From Chitinophaga sp. SYP-B3965 (lineage in GTDB: Bacteria > Bacteroidota > Bacteroidia > Chitinophagales > Chitinophagaceae): 64,000 bases of DNA. Each line of letters opens with the position of its first letter. Positions within the stretch are counted from its first letter, which is position 1. Where the stretch lies: NCBI RefSeq assembly GCF_009647655.1, contig NZ_WJFD01000006.1:186001-250000 (forward strand), read 5' to 3'. The notes below the pieces were generated by a model. That model made no database searches and was not told the origin of the DNA. It saw only the letters and a program-made list of their open reading frames with translations. A program made the translations under genes and the position numbers. This document shows positions 33,497 to 41,865 of this stretch, piece by piece.

Positions 33497-34327
33497 ATGA
33501 GCGCAGCGAATAAGCAATTCCGGCGGCCGAGGCTTCCACTGTATATGAAAAAACGACGTAACTGGCAACCCGTTGCAGCTGCGTTGATCGTAGTGATGTT
33601 ACTGGCATCAGGCATCCTGTATTACATGGCAGGCCGTCATCACACCAGTTCTTCCATCCTGCAGACCGGCCAGCAGTACACGATATTCCAATGCCCTTAT
33701 GGCGAAAGAAAAACGATCACGCTGGCAGACAGTACGATGGTATTACTCAACTCCCGCTCTAATCTTTATGTACCGGTCAACTTCCCGAAAACAGGGCGGA
33801 ATGTGATCCTGGACGGAGAAGCATTCTTCCAGGTGCATAACCAGGGGAACGAAGCATTTGTACTCACTACAGATAAACTGAAAGCGGTTACGATCGAAGG
33901 CACCTTCCGGATGCGTTCTTTAGAAAAGCAATCCGGCGCCACCTTTTACCTGTTAGGCGGAGCTGCACTGGTGACCAAATCCTATCATTCCACTACAGAT
34001 AATCAACCGGAGAACCTGTTGAGCGGGGAAATGATCCTGGCTAATAAAGATATTGACCTGATGGAAAAAGAAACTTTCCCGCTGGCAGAACAGCAGGATT
34101 GCCTGGAAGGTAAACTGGTATTTAATAATACACCGGTGCAGGCGGTATTCAAAAAGATAGAGGACTGGTTTGGTGTGGAAATGGAACTGCGGGGTAATGA
34201 TACGCCACCCAAAGGTGTTTCAGGTGAATTCCATAATGGTTCTTTACAGGAAATGCTGGCAGCACTGGGCGACAGTGTGGGGTTTTCTTATCGTATCACC
34301 CGGGAAAAAGTAGTGATAAAATTCTAA
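33497..34327 (+). CDS. FecR-domain / DUF4974 protein, orphan
   Basis: 276 residues. A basic N-terminus and one transmembrane helix (about 25-45) come first. A FecR domain (about 62-150: ERKTITLADSTMVLLNSRSNLYVP, RNVILDGEAFFQV) and a C-terminal DUF4974/STN-like domain (LVFNNTPVQAVFKKIEDWFGVEMEL, GSLQEMLAALGDSVGFSYRI) follow. Normal anti-sigma FecR proteins of Bacteroidota have a cytosolic sigma-binding domain of about 80 residues before the helix. Here only about 20 residues precede it. No ECF sigma factor or SusC gene is adjacent in the same direction. Confidence 0.85.
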   Translation: MSAANKQFRRPRLPLYMKKRRNWQPVAAALIVVMLLASGILYYMAGRHHTSSSILQTGQQYTIFQCPYGERKTITLADSTMVLLNSRSNLYVPVNFPKTGRNVILDGEAFFQVHNQGNEAFVLTTDKLKAVTIEGTFRMRSLEKQSGATFYLLGGAALVTKSYHSTTDNQPENLLSGEMILANKDIDLMEKETFPLAEQQDCLEGKLVFNNTPVQAVFKKIEDWFGVEMELRGNDTPPKGVSGEFHNGSLQEMLAALGDSVGFSYRITREKVVIKF

Positions 34328-34334
34328 CACATAA

Positions 34335-34367
34335 AAAAAGCCGCCCTGTTTAATAAGGCGGCTTTTT
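34335..34367. terminator. Bidirectional terminator
   Basis: AGCCGCC (34339-34345) pairs with GGCGGCT (34357-34363), with A-run left and T-run right. It serves the FecR gene on the plus strand and the small gene ending at 34371 on the minus strand. Confidence 0.88.
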
Positions 34368-34370
34368 AAT

Positions 34371-34709
34371 TTATTCAAACTCCCGTTCTTCCACGGGTAG
34401 CTTTCGTATGAAATTATCAAAAGCATCTCCTTCAAAATCACTGTACATACCGTATGCGTTGATAATGTAACCGATCAGGCCAAATTCATTTTCCAGCAGG
34501 TACAAAACAGCAGAATCTGAGGGATTGGAATCTCCTTCAAAACGGTAAGTACGGATGATCTTCAGACTTTCCTGCTCATATAGCTGGCCATTGTTCACAT
34601 ACTCCAGCCGGCCATCTTCCATAAATCTGAATTCATTATCGTAGCCACGTTCTGCGAGTACTTCCAAAACACGGCTAAGTGTTGTCATTCCTTCTGGTTT
34701 TGTTTCCAT
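34371..34709 (-). CDS. Small conserved Bacteroidota protein (often mislabelled PRPP synthetase)
   Basis: 112 residues, no signal peptide. The pattern TLSRVLEVLAERGYDNEFRF, then TYRFEGDSNPSDSAVLYLLE and GLIGYIINAYGMYSD matches a family of about 100-residue proteins that databases sometimes call phosphoribosylpyrophosphate synthetase. None of the PRPP-synthetase motifs is present and the protein is a third of the needed length, so I do not accept that label. Function unknown. It is 16 bases after the sugar-isomerase-like gene in the same direction and is probably co-transcribed. Confidence 0.75.
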   Translation of the reverse strand: METKPEGMTTLSRVLEVLAERGYDNEFRFMEDGRLEYVNNGQLYEQESLKIIRTYRFEGDSNPSDSAVLYLLENEFGLIGYIINAYGMYSDFEGDAFDNFIRKLPVEEREFE

Positions 34710-34725
34710 CGTGGTAATTTTTAGA

Positions 34726-35754
34726 TCAGCTTAATGCGGCACCTACTCTTTTCAGCAGCGCCAGTGTTTTGCGGATACCTTCTTCTTCAGAATCTTTTGC
34801 GCCTTCGTATTCAATACCGATGTAACCGGTGTAACCAGCGTCTTTCACGATCTTCAGCATTTTAGCGTAATCGGTTTCTATGCAATTACCTTCTGCGTCA
34901 AAATCATGTGTTTTGGCACTCACACCTTTTGCGAATGGCATCAGTTCTGTTACACCCTTATAACGATCATACTCTTCCAGGCAGGTAGTTTTAGCCCATG
35001 CTTCAGGACTTGAATCCACCGGTTTAGAGCGGTTGATACAGAAGTTACCGAAGTCTGGCAATGTACCGCAACCTGGTTTATTCACGGATTTCATCACGTC
35101 GCTCAGCCAGATACCGTTGGAGGAAAACCCGCCATGGTTCTCTACGATCACGCCGATATTAAAATCCTTGGCAAAATCAGTGAGCCTGCCAAGACCATCT
35201 GCGGCTGCTTTGGCTACTTCTTCTGATTTACCGGTGCCGGCAGCGTTCACACGAATGGAATGGCAACCCAGGAACTGTGCTGCTTCTACCCATTTGTAGT
35301 GATTTTCTACCGCCTGCTTGCGGAGCTTTTCATCATGATCGCCCAACTCTCCTTCTCCATCGCACATAATGAGTACGCTGCGTACGCCATTATCGTCTGC
35401 ACGTTGTTTGAGATCAGCCAGGTAGGTTTTATCTTTTGCTTTGTCTTTAAAGAACTGGTTCACATATTCAATACCGGTGATGCCATAATCGTTCTTTGCT
35501 TTGGCAGCAAAGTCCAGGTTGGTCATTTTACCGGCAAAGATGGCATTGTGGTAAGACCATTCTGCGAGAGAGATCTTGAAGAACAGGTCTTTTGCGGCGC
35601 CGGTGTTTGCTGCACTGTCTGCTTTGGCAGAGTCGGCTCCTGATGTAGTACCTGCGTTGTTACAGGCTGAAAGAAAAGCGGGTCCTAAGGTTACGCCGGC
35701 GGAAAACAAGCCCAGCTGACGTAAAAAATGTCTGCGGTTCGTGGAGGATGACAT
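34726..35754 (-). CDS. Tat-exported sugar phosphate isomerase/epimerase-like protein
   Basis: 342 residues. The N-terminus has a twin-arginine signal (NRRHFLRQLGLFSAG) followed by a possible lipobox (FLSAC at about 30) and a Ser/Ala/Asp-rich linker. The rest is a xylose-isomerase-like TIM barrel: GITGIEYVNQFF, SVLIMCDGEGELGD, IRVNAAG, VIVENHGGFSSN (metal ligand E), TLPDFGNFC, GVSAKTHDF and YIGIEYEG. Such proteins isomerise or epimerise sugars or their derivatives with a divalent metal. The substrate is unknown. It is exported folded, which fits metal loading in the cytosol. Confidence 0.88.
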   Translation of the reverse strand: MSSSTNRRHFLRQLGLFSAGVTLGPAFLSACNNAGTTSGADSAKADSAANTGAAKDLFFKISLAEWSYHNAIFAGKMTNLDFAAKAKNDYGITGIEYVNQFFKDKAKDKTYLADLKQRADDNGVRSVLIMCDGEGELGDHDEKLRKQAVENHYKWVEAAQFLGCHSIRVNAAGTGKSEEVAKAAADGLGRLTDFAKDFNIGVIVENHGGFSSNGIWLSDVMKSVNKPGCGTLPDFGNFCINRSKPVDSSPEAWAKTTCLEEYDRYKGVTELMPFAKGVSAKTHDFDAEGNCIETDYAKMLKIVKDAGYTGYIGIEYEGAKDSEEEGIRKTLALLKRVGAALS

Positions 35755-35889
35755 GGATCAATAGTTTGAGTTTTGTAATGAAATCATAACAGTGATGAAT
35801 AAACGCCTAACGTTTAAAACGTGGAAGCATATAACAAAGTACTGAAAAAAGTTAAAAAAGCACCATCTCCTTAAAAGAAAAATGCCGCT

Positions 35890-38058
35890 TTATGATTGCT
35901 CCTGCAGCCAGAAATAATAGTTCATCACCATCCTGATCTCTCCGTATCCAAAGCTTTCTCCCAGCCATTCCTTAATAGGCCCTACTGCGTATCCGCCTGC
36001 TTTTTCCACAGCTTCTATAATGGTTTGCACTCTTTTGGAATCGGGTACCACATCCCTTATATCCAGCTCTCCTTTGCGCACAAATTCAGCGAGGTGGCTT
36101 TCTACGGTGCTCATAGCCAGGTTGCGCCTTGCTGCTATTTCCTGCACGGCAAGGCCGTCCATGAATAACTCAAGGGTTTGCCGCTGGCTCCCGCCGGCAT
36201 CTGTTCTGGCAGAGGACTTGCGGGCTTTTTGTTTAGGCGCTTTCAGCTGCATCTGTGTTTGCAGGCCATGCCGGATGCAATAGGTTTGCACTGCATCCAG
36301 GAAAGCATCTCCGTATTTAGCCAGTTTCATATCCCCGAAGCCGGAGATCTTAGCAATATCTGTGGGTGTTAAAGGTAAGTAGGTGACGAGTTCCGCGAGG
36401 GTAGCGTCGGAGAATACAATGTAAGGTGGTACATTCTCTTTATCTGCAAACTGCCGGCGGAGCTGCTTCAATTCCTGGAACAAAGCCGGGTTAGCGATCT
36501 CTGCGGATTGTTTGGTGGGCGCCTGGGGAGCTGCCTGTGCTGCTTTGGCGGGTACCGTGAGCATCACGGTTTCTTCTCCTTTCAATACCCGCCAGCTGGT
36601 ATCTGTTAATTGCAGAACAGGATATTCCCCTTCAGACTGCTGCAGGTAACCCAGTTGCATCAGTTCCCTGCCATATTGTTTCCATTGTTCTTTGGATATT
36701 TCTTTACCAATGCCATAGGTCTTGATCTCCTGGTGCGCTTCTTTTACGGTTGTGCTGCCCCGCAGGAAATCTACCACGTAGTTCATACCGAAGCGTCCCT
36801 GTAAACGATAAACAGCGCTCAGCATTTTCTGTGCAACAATGGTGGCATCGCTGCGTTCGTATTGCCCCAGGCAGATATCGCAATTACCACAATGGTCCGG
36901 CGCTTCTTCTCCGAAATATTGCAGGAGGTATTGGCGGCGGCACTGGCGGGTTTCGCAAAGGGCTGCCATCTGGTCCAGCTTTTTCAGCATTACGGCTGTC
37001 TGGGCTTCATTACCTTCCACGCTGGCAAAACGTTTCATCTTGAACACGTCCCCTGCGCTGAAATACAGGATGGCTTCACTGGCCAGTCCGTCCCGGCCTG
37101 CGCGACCGGTTTCCTGGTAATATCCTTCTATGTTCTTGGGCAGGTCCGCATGCACCACAAACCGCACATTGCTTTTGTTGATGCCCATTCCAAAGGCAAT
37201 GGTGGCTACCATGATCTTCACTTCGTCCCGCAGGAATTTATCCTGCCTTTCTTCCCTTACCTGGCGATCCAGCCCTGCATGGTAAGCCGCGGCGGCATAT
37301 CCATCCCCTTGCAGATCTGACGCAAGTGTTTCTGTGGAAGCACGGGAAAGGCAGTATATAATACCACTGTCTTCTTTGTGTTCTTCCAGGTAAGCGGTCA
37401 GCTGTTCGTAGTGATTCTTTTTAGGTCGGATGCTGTAAAAGATGTTCGGCCTGTTGAAAGAGTTTTCATAGACCGTATAATTCTTCAGGTTGAGTTTTTC
37501 TATAATATCCTGCTTCGTGAGTCCATCTGCCGTGGCCGTTAATGCGATCACGGGGATGTGCGGGAAACGGTCTTTCAGCTGGCCCAGCGTAAGATATTCC
37601 TGCCGGAAATCATGGCCCCAGTGACTGATACAGTGGGCTTCATCCACCGCAAAAAGAGATACATCCAGCTCTCCCAGGAACTGCATGAAATTGCCTTCCC
37701 CTACCAGGCGCTCCGGGGCCAGGTAAAGTAGCTTCAGCCGCTTTTCCCGCAGCAGGCGTATGATGGTCTGTTGCTGCGCAACCGTCTGTGTTGAATTGAG
37801 AAAGGCAGCAGGGATCCCGTTTTGGGTAAGGGCATCCACCTGGTCCTTCATCAGGGCGATCAGGGGGGAAACGACGATGGTGACACCGCCAAAGGCAAGC
37901 GCAGGAAGCTGATAGCAGATGGATTTACCACCGCCTGTTGGCATTAATACCATGGTATCCTTGCCCTGTAACACATTTTCGATGATAGCCTGTTGGTTAT
38001 GACGGAAATGTGTATAGCCAAAATGATGCTTTAACAGAGTTAACAATGATTGTTGCAT
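35890..38058 (-). CDS. recQ: ATP-dependent DNA helicase RecQ
   Basis: 722 residues. Walker A TGGGKS is at 41-46 and DEAH at 139-142. LTATA and the helicase C motifs (VATIAFGMGINKSNVRFVVHADLPKNIEGYYQETGRAGRDG) follow. A four-cysteine zinc site comes next (CETRQCRRQ and CGNCDIC), then an RQC winged helix, an HRDC domain (LRRQFADKENVPPYIVFSDATL) and a C-terminal HTH region. It unwinds DNA 3' to 5' in recombination and repair. Monocistronic. Confidence 0.97.
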   Translation of the reverse strand: MQQSLLTLLKHHFGYTHFRHNQQAIIENVLQGKDTMVLMPTGGGKSICYQLPALAFGGVTIVVSPLIALMKDQVDALTQNGIPAAFLNSTQTVAQQQTIIRLLREKRLKLLYLAPERLVGEGNFMQFLGELDVSLFAVDEAHCISHWGHDFRQEYLTLGQLKDRFPHIPVIALTATADGLTKQDIIEKLNLKNYTVYENSFNRPNIFYSIRPKKNHYEQLTAYLEEHKEDSGIIYCLSRASTETLASDLQGDGYAAAAYHAGLDRQVREERQDKFLRDEVKIMVATIAFGMGINKSNVRFVVHADLPKNIEGYYQETGRAGRDGLASEAILYFSAGDVFKMKRFASVEGNEAQTAVMLKKLDQMAALCETRQCRRQYLLQYFGEEAPDHCGNCDICLGQYERSDATIVAQKMLSAVYRLQGRFGMNYVVDFLRGSTTVKEAHQEIKTYGIGKEISKEQWKQYGRELMQLGYLQQSEGEYPVLQLTDTSWRVLKGEETVMLTVPAKAAQAAPQAPTKQSAEIANPALFQELKQLRRQFADKENVPPYIVFSDATLAELVTYLPLTPTDIAKISGFGDMKLAKYGDAFLDAVQTYCIRHGLQTQMQLKAPKQKARKSSARTDAGGSQRQTLELFMDGLAVQEIAARRNLAMSTVESHLAEFVRKGELDIRDVVPDSKRVQTIIEAVEKAGGYAVGPIKEWLGESFGYGEIRMVMNYYFWLQEQS

Positions 38059-38245
38059 AGCTATACTTAAAATTGACTCAGGGCGTAAAGATAGAATAAA
38101 TCATGCTTTTGAAATAAATGGAGAAAATGTTGATAAAATAATGGCAACAGCCATTGGGCAGCTGGATTATTTTATTAAATTTAGTAGAGAGTCATTTTTT
38201 TCTATACACAACTGTTATTCACCTGACCCAAACAATTTTACACGT

Positions 38246-38629
38246 ATGAAGCTGCTCGATCCCATTCCCACATTAACGGCGCCGTCATTACAGGATACCG
38301 TTGATTTTTATGTTTCCGTACTCGATTTCACCTGTAAGACCATGGATGATCAATGGAAGTTTGCTTCCATCAAGAAGGACAATGTGACCATGCAGCTGGT
38401 GCATCCACAGGCAAAATCCCCTTTCAGCAGCCGCGGGCTTTTTGCAGAACCCGTATTCACCGGCGCTATCTATATCCATATAGATGGTATTGACGAACTG
38501 TGGGAGAAAGTAAAGGACAAAGCAGAGGTTTGTTTTCCTGTGCAGGACTTCGACTATGGCATGCGTGAATTTGGCATCTACGACAACAATGGCTACCTGC
38601 TGCAATTTGGCCAGCAGATCTCCGCCTGA
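38246..38629 (+). CDS. VOC (glyoxalase/bleomycin-resistance) superfamily protein
   Basis: 127 residues from ATG 38246. An earlier in-frame start at 38141 would add 35 residues with no family similarity, so I reject it. The fold of paired beta-alpha-beta-beta-beta units is visible (PTLTAPSLQDTVDFYVSVLDF, TMQLVHP, IYIHIDGIDELWEKVKDKAEV, GMREFGIYDNNGYLLQFGQQI). The metal and substrate sites vary in this superfamily. Function unknown; antibiotic binding or a dioxygenase-like role is possible. Confidence 0.85.
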   Translation: MKLLDPIPTLTAPSLQDTVDFYVSVLDFTCKTMDDQWKFASIKKDNVTMQLVHPQAKSPFSSRGLFAEPVFTGAIYIHIDGIDELWEKVKDKAEVCFPVQDFDYGMREFGIYDNNGYLLQFGQQISA

Positions 38630-38642
38630 TCACATAAAAAAA

Positions 38643-38663
38643 CCGCAGCACTTGGTGCTGCGG
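38643..38663. terminator. Hairpin after the VOC gene
   Basis: CCGCAGCAC-TTG-GTGCTGCGG, preceded by A7 but followed by CTATTAT. It is stronger as a minus-strand terminator, though no minus gene ends here. Confidence 0.55.
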
Positions 38664-38846
38664 CTATTATCCATTTTTACTCACTTTCCTGCTGCGACAA
38701 CTGGGTTTTCGAGGACAATTCTGTTTAGACGATAATAAGTTTATATTGAAATAGATCAAGAGTGGTCTCTTTAGAAAGCAAAGGTTCAGACAATAAATAT
38801 AAACTAAATTCGCTAAATTTTTATCTTTTTCAAACCCCGTTATAAA

Positions 38847-39536
38847 ATGAAACCAACCCTGCTTCTCTTACATGGTGCCCTGGGGGCAGCACAGCAGTTT
38901 GATACTGTAACGCCCACACTTAGTGAGCAGTACACCATTCACCAGTTCAATTTTCACGGGCACGGCCGTACCCAACCACCGGCAGAAGGTATTAGTATAG
39001 CAGCTTTTACACAACAATTGCTGGATTATATTCATACAAATAAGTTAGCGCCTGCTGCCGTATTTGGTTACAGTATGGGCGGGTATGTGGCATTAGCTGC
39101 GGCTTTACAGCAGCCGGAGGCTTTTCTGAAAGTGGGTACGCTGGCCACCAAATTCAACTGGACGCCGGAAACAGCCGCAAAGGAAACCCGGATGCTGGAC
39201 GCTAAAGTATTACAGGAAAAGGTACCGGCTTATGTAGAACAATTAAAATCATTACATGGAGAACCGGGCTGGGAAACACTTTTAACCGGCACTGCGTCTT
39301 TAATGCAGGAACTGGGGAATGATCCTCCATTAACAATTAAGACATTAAAAAATATAACCATCCCCGTGAGCGTGATGGTAGGGGAACTGGATGCCATGGT
39401 AAGCGTGGAAGAAACCAATGCTGTTTTCAAAAGTTTGCCGCGGGGTAAGATGACTATTTTGCCGGGTGTTAAACATCCCCTCGAAAAGGTAGACAGTGAA
39501 GTGTTGATCCGGGCTATCAGGGCTGCTATTAATTAA
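38847..39536 (+). CDS. Alpha/beta hydrolase
   Basis: 229 residues. LLLHGALGAAQQF gives the HG oxyanion motif. FGYSMGGYVALAAA is the nucleophile elbow (S in GYSMG). VMVGELDAMV carries the acid, and GVKHPLEKV the catalytic His. The fold is that of small esterases, thioesterases and MenH-like hydrolases. Substrate unknown. It is a single gene closed by a terminator. Confidence 0.88.
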   Translation: MKPTLLLLHGALGAAQQFDTVTPTLSEQYTIHQFNFHGHGRTQPPAEGISIAAFTQQLLDYIHTNKLAPAAVFGYSMGGYVALAAALQQPEAFLKVGTLATKFNWTPETAAKETRMLDAKVLQEKVPAYVEQLKSLHGEPGWETLLTGTASLMQELGNDPPLTIKTLKNITIPVSVMVGELDAMVSVEETNAVFKSLPRGKMTILPGVKHPLEKVDSEVLIRAIRAAIN

Positions 39537-39565
39537 TTGTGGTCCCGGCATCAGGGCTTAATAAA

Positions 39566-39599
39566 AAAAGGCCTGTCCGTATTTGCGAACAGGCCTTTT
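39566..39599. terminator. Bidirectional terminator
   Basis: AAAAGGCCTGT (39566-39576) pairs with ACAGGCCTTTT (39589-39599). Shared by the convergent hydrolase and DUF4920 genes. Confidence 0.88.
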
Positions 39600-39614
39600 C
39601 CGTTAGTGTTGTTT

Positions 39615-40091
39615 TTATTTTACTACCACCACACCGTCTGCCACGAACACGATATCTTTCTTGGGCGCGGTGATCTTTGCGATCTCTTTTTTGCTTTTAC
39701 CTGCATCTTCTGCAAAGTGTTTTAAACGCTCTACAGAGGTTTCATTTACTTTGGCAGTACCTTCTATCACTACGGTCTTTCCCACAATATCCTGCGGCAT
39801 AAAGAAGGCATAATCTGTGAATTTCACCATTACAGCTTCACCGGAAGCTCTTTCCAGTTTCATGAAGCAGCCTTTCTTTTTGCATACTTCCACTACTTTC
39901 CCTTCTACTTTACCGATATAAATAGTGTCTGACTGTAATTTCTGATCAAGGTCCGTCATTTGAATAGCCTGTTCAGCATTGATGGCTTTTCCATAAGTAA
40001 CGCCAGGTTGGGACCGGGCGATGTTTGTCTGGGCTATGGAGGCTGTGGCGGCAAATAAACCAGCCAGTAACAGCATGGATGTCTTTTTCAT
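39615..40091 (-). CDS. DUF4920 family secreted protein
   Basis: 158 residues with a signal peptide (MKKTSMLLLAGLFAATASIAQ). The mature domain has VEGKVVEVCKKKGCFMKLE, AVMVKFTDYAFFMPQDIVGKTVVIEG and AGKSKKEIAKI, the DUF4920 pattern. The CxxxxC pair near residue 75 is conserved in the family and might bind a metal or form a disulfide. No function is established. Upstream an exact -7 box TATATTTG lies at 40117-40110. Confidence 0.85.
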   Translation of the reverse strand: MKKTSMLLLAGLFAATASIAQTNIARSQPGVTYGKAINAEQAIQMTDLDQKLQSDTIYIGKVEGKVVEVCKKKGCFMKLERASGEAVMVKFTDYAFFMPQDIVGKTVVIEGTAKVNETSVERLKHFAEDAGKSKKEIAKITAPKKDIVFVADGVVVVK

Positions 40092-40166
40092 AAATAGTAT
40101 TTATATCCTCAAATATAAGCAATTACGGCTATCAGCGGCCTTCTGCCGCTAACACATTAATATTAT

Positions 40167-40198
40167 TTTAATTTGTTCATTATTTTAATGTATATTTG
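40167..40198 (+). promoter_or_regulatory. Promoter of the small lipoprotein gene
   Basis: TTTA (40167-40170), a 20-base spacer and TATATTTG (40191-40198), the same arrangement as at argS. The predicted start is about 25 bases before the ATG. Confidence 0.58.
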
Positions 40199-40229
40199 TG
40201 ACAGTAATTTACCCTAACGTATTGTACCT

Positions 40230-40664
40230 ATGAAAATCACCAAACTGCTGGCTGGCGCCCTATGCCTGGCGCTGTTTGCATCTGCCTGTAAAAAAGAAGA
40301 CAGAGAAGCCTTAGGCCCTATTACGGGTCAATGGAAAGCCACTTACCAGGTCACTACAGCCTCCTACGAGGGACAAATCATAAGAGATACAACGAACATT
40401 CTGGTGGAAGGCGACTATGTTGCTTTCAGGGAAACTGATACGGTATTGGTGGTAGATCATGGCCATGAAGCAGTAGTTAACTTCTACAGGATCAATGGCC
40501 GTTCTATTGTGATATCGCCGAATCCAAGCTGTACGGGCGCAGGGAGTGATGATTTCAGGATCGATTATATCCGTGGAGGAGAGATGAGTTTTTCTGTGCC
40601 GCAGATCATTGTGTTGCATGGGGTAACAACGAAAGCTACGGTGGCGACTATATTTAAAAAGTAG
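40230..40664 (+). CDS. Small lipoprotein of unknown function
   Basis: 144 residues. Lipoprotein signal with lipobox ASAC at 17-20 followed by KKED. The mature part is beta-rich (GQWKATYQVTTASYEG, YVAFRETDTVLVVDHG, VVNFYRINGRSIVIS), which resembles lipocalin-like lipoproteins that start with a G-x-W motif. I cannot assign it to a named family. It has its own promoter and terminator. Confidence 0.75.
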   Translation: MKITKLLAGALCLALFASACKKEDREALGPITGQWKATYQVTTASYEGQIIRDTTNILVEGDYVAFRETDTVLVVDHGHEAVVNFYRINGRSIVISPNPSCTGAGSDDFRIDYIRGGEMSFSVPQIIVLHGVTTKATVATIFKK

Positions 40665-40691
40665 TGTTAACGAATACACATACAGGACACG

Positions 40692-40720
40692 GGTGCCGCA
40701 TTTGCGGCGCCTGTTTTTTT
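40692..40720 (+). terminator. Intrinsic terminator of the lipoprotein gene
   Basis: GGTGCCGC (40692-40699) pairs with GCGGCGCC (40704-40711), followed by TGTTTTTTT. The T-run overlaps the stop codon of the convergent regulator. Confidence 0.88.
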
Positions 40721-41429
40721 ACTCCTCTTCCCTGCCGCCGGCAATCCTGTTCACGGCTTCTCCAAACGCGGCGCCGATAGGGATCACAGCCTGCCTGATA
40801 TAAATACAACTACGATCTATCCTGTCTATTTTATGATTGGCTACAATGAAGGAACGATGTACCCTGGTGAAATCTGCTACGGGTAATAATGCCATGGCTT
40901 CCTGCATGGATAACCTGGACATTACCTTCTTATCCTGCAATATAAAATTCACGTAATTACCCGCGCTTTCCAGGTAGAGTACTTCATCCAGCTGTACTTT
41001 AAACTGCTCGTATCCTGATTTGATGAAAATGTATCCGGGGAAACTGCTGCTCTGTGGGCGGTCCTGTTTCAACTGCAACAGGCTGTGCGCTTTGTTGCAG
41101 GCTTTCAGGAAACGGGCCAGTGAAAAGGGTTTGAGGAGATAATCTATTGCATCCAGTTCGAAGCTTTGTACGGCGTGTTCTGAATAGGCGGTGGTGAAAA
41201 TGGTCATGGGTGGTTCATGCAGACTGGAAAGGAAATCCAGGCCGGAGATGTCGGGCATTTTGATGTCCAGGAAAAGGAGGTCTATTTTTTCCCGGCGTAA
41301 AAGTTCCATGGCTTCAAAGGCATTGGTGAAGGTGCCTTTTATTTCCATGAAAGGAACTTTAGCTGCGTGCGCTTGTATTACGGAAAGCGCTACGGGCTCA
41401 TCATCGATCGCTATGGCGGTCATTTTCAT
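40719..41429 (-). CDS. LytTR-family response regulator
   Basis: 236 residues. The receiver domain has D9/D10, phospho-acceptor D55 in LLFLDIKMPDISG, T79 (FTTAYSEH) and K99 (LLKPF). A LytTR DNA-binding domain follows from about 135 (FIKSGYEQFKVQLDEVLYLESAGNYVNF, RVHRSFIVANHKIDRI). It binds direct-repeat promoter sites when phosphorylated. The likely partner is the LytS-type kinase at 43026-44531 in the same direction, with a DUF4407 gene and a repeat array between them. Confidence 0.95.
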   Translation of the reverse strand: MKMTAIAIDDEPVALSVIQAHAAKVPFMEIKGTFTNAFEAMELLRREKIDLLFLDIKMPDISGLDFLSSLHEPPMTIFTTAYSEHAVQSFELDAIDYLLKPFSLARFLKACNKAHSLLQLKQDRPQSSSFPGYIFIKSGYEQFKVQLDEVLYLESAGNYVNFILQDKKVMSRLSMQEAMALLPVADFTRVHRSFIVANHKIDRIDRSCIYIRQAVIPIGAAFGEAVNRIAGGREEE

Positions 41430-41520
41430 ATATCGAACAAGATACGTTAATTATGGATTATGCAGGGAGTGCGCCCTGGCGGCTGAGACTTGAGGGGTTT
41501 TCTTTTTTTATATGGAAAAC

Positions 41521-41860
41521 CTCAAGGCTGCAATTACTGGTTTTGCTTTTTTATGACAACCCTACTGGTAGGTTTATTTTTAATATAAAAAAACTCAAGG
41601 CTTCGTTTACTGGTTTTGCTTTTTTATATGAAGCCTACTGGCGGGTTCATTTCTTATATAAAAAGCCTCCCAGCTACGTTTACTGGTTTTGTTTTTTTAT
41701 GATAACCCTACTGGCGAGTTTATTTTTTATATAAAAAATCTCAAAGCTGCGCTTACTGTTTTTTATTTCTTAATGAAAACCTTACTGGTGGTTTCGTTTT
41801 TATATAAAAAAAACTCTTTGCTTTTATATGAAAACACCCCGGTTGGTAAATAAAAAAATC
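41521..41860. repeat. 73-bp tandem repeat array
   Basis: Four full units begin at 41521, 41594, 41667 and 41740 (periods 73, 73, 73, then 74), with a degenerate fifth from 41814. Each unit reads CTCAAGGCT..., then TTACTGGTTTTGCTTTTTTAT, then CCTACTGG(C/T)GGGTT and a T-rich tract ending in TATATAAAAAA. A short partial copy precedes the array from about 41495. The CCTACTGGTAGG-like core can form small hairpins followed by T-runs. No credible coding frame spans it. It fills the gap between the DUF4407 gene and the LytTR regulator. Confidence 0.88.
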
Positions 41861-41865
41861 CCCCC

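Noticed and set aside
38141..38245. N-terminal extension of the VOC protein
   Set aside because: The extra 35 residues show no family similarity, and the VOC fold begins right after ATG 38246.
41453..41734. Open frame of 93 codons across the 73-bp repeats
   Set aside because: It consists of translated AT-rich repeat units full of F, L and Y. The 73-base period is not a multiple of three, so the units are read in different frames.
41521..41860. CRISPR array
   Set aside because: The units are contiguous and similar along their whole 73 bases. There are no unique spacers and no cas genes.
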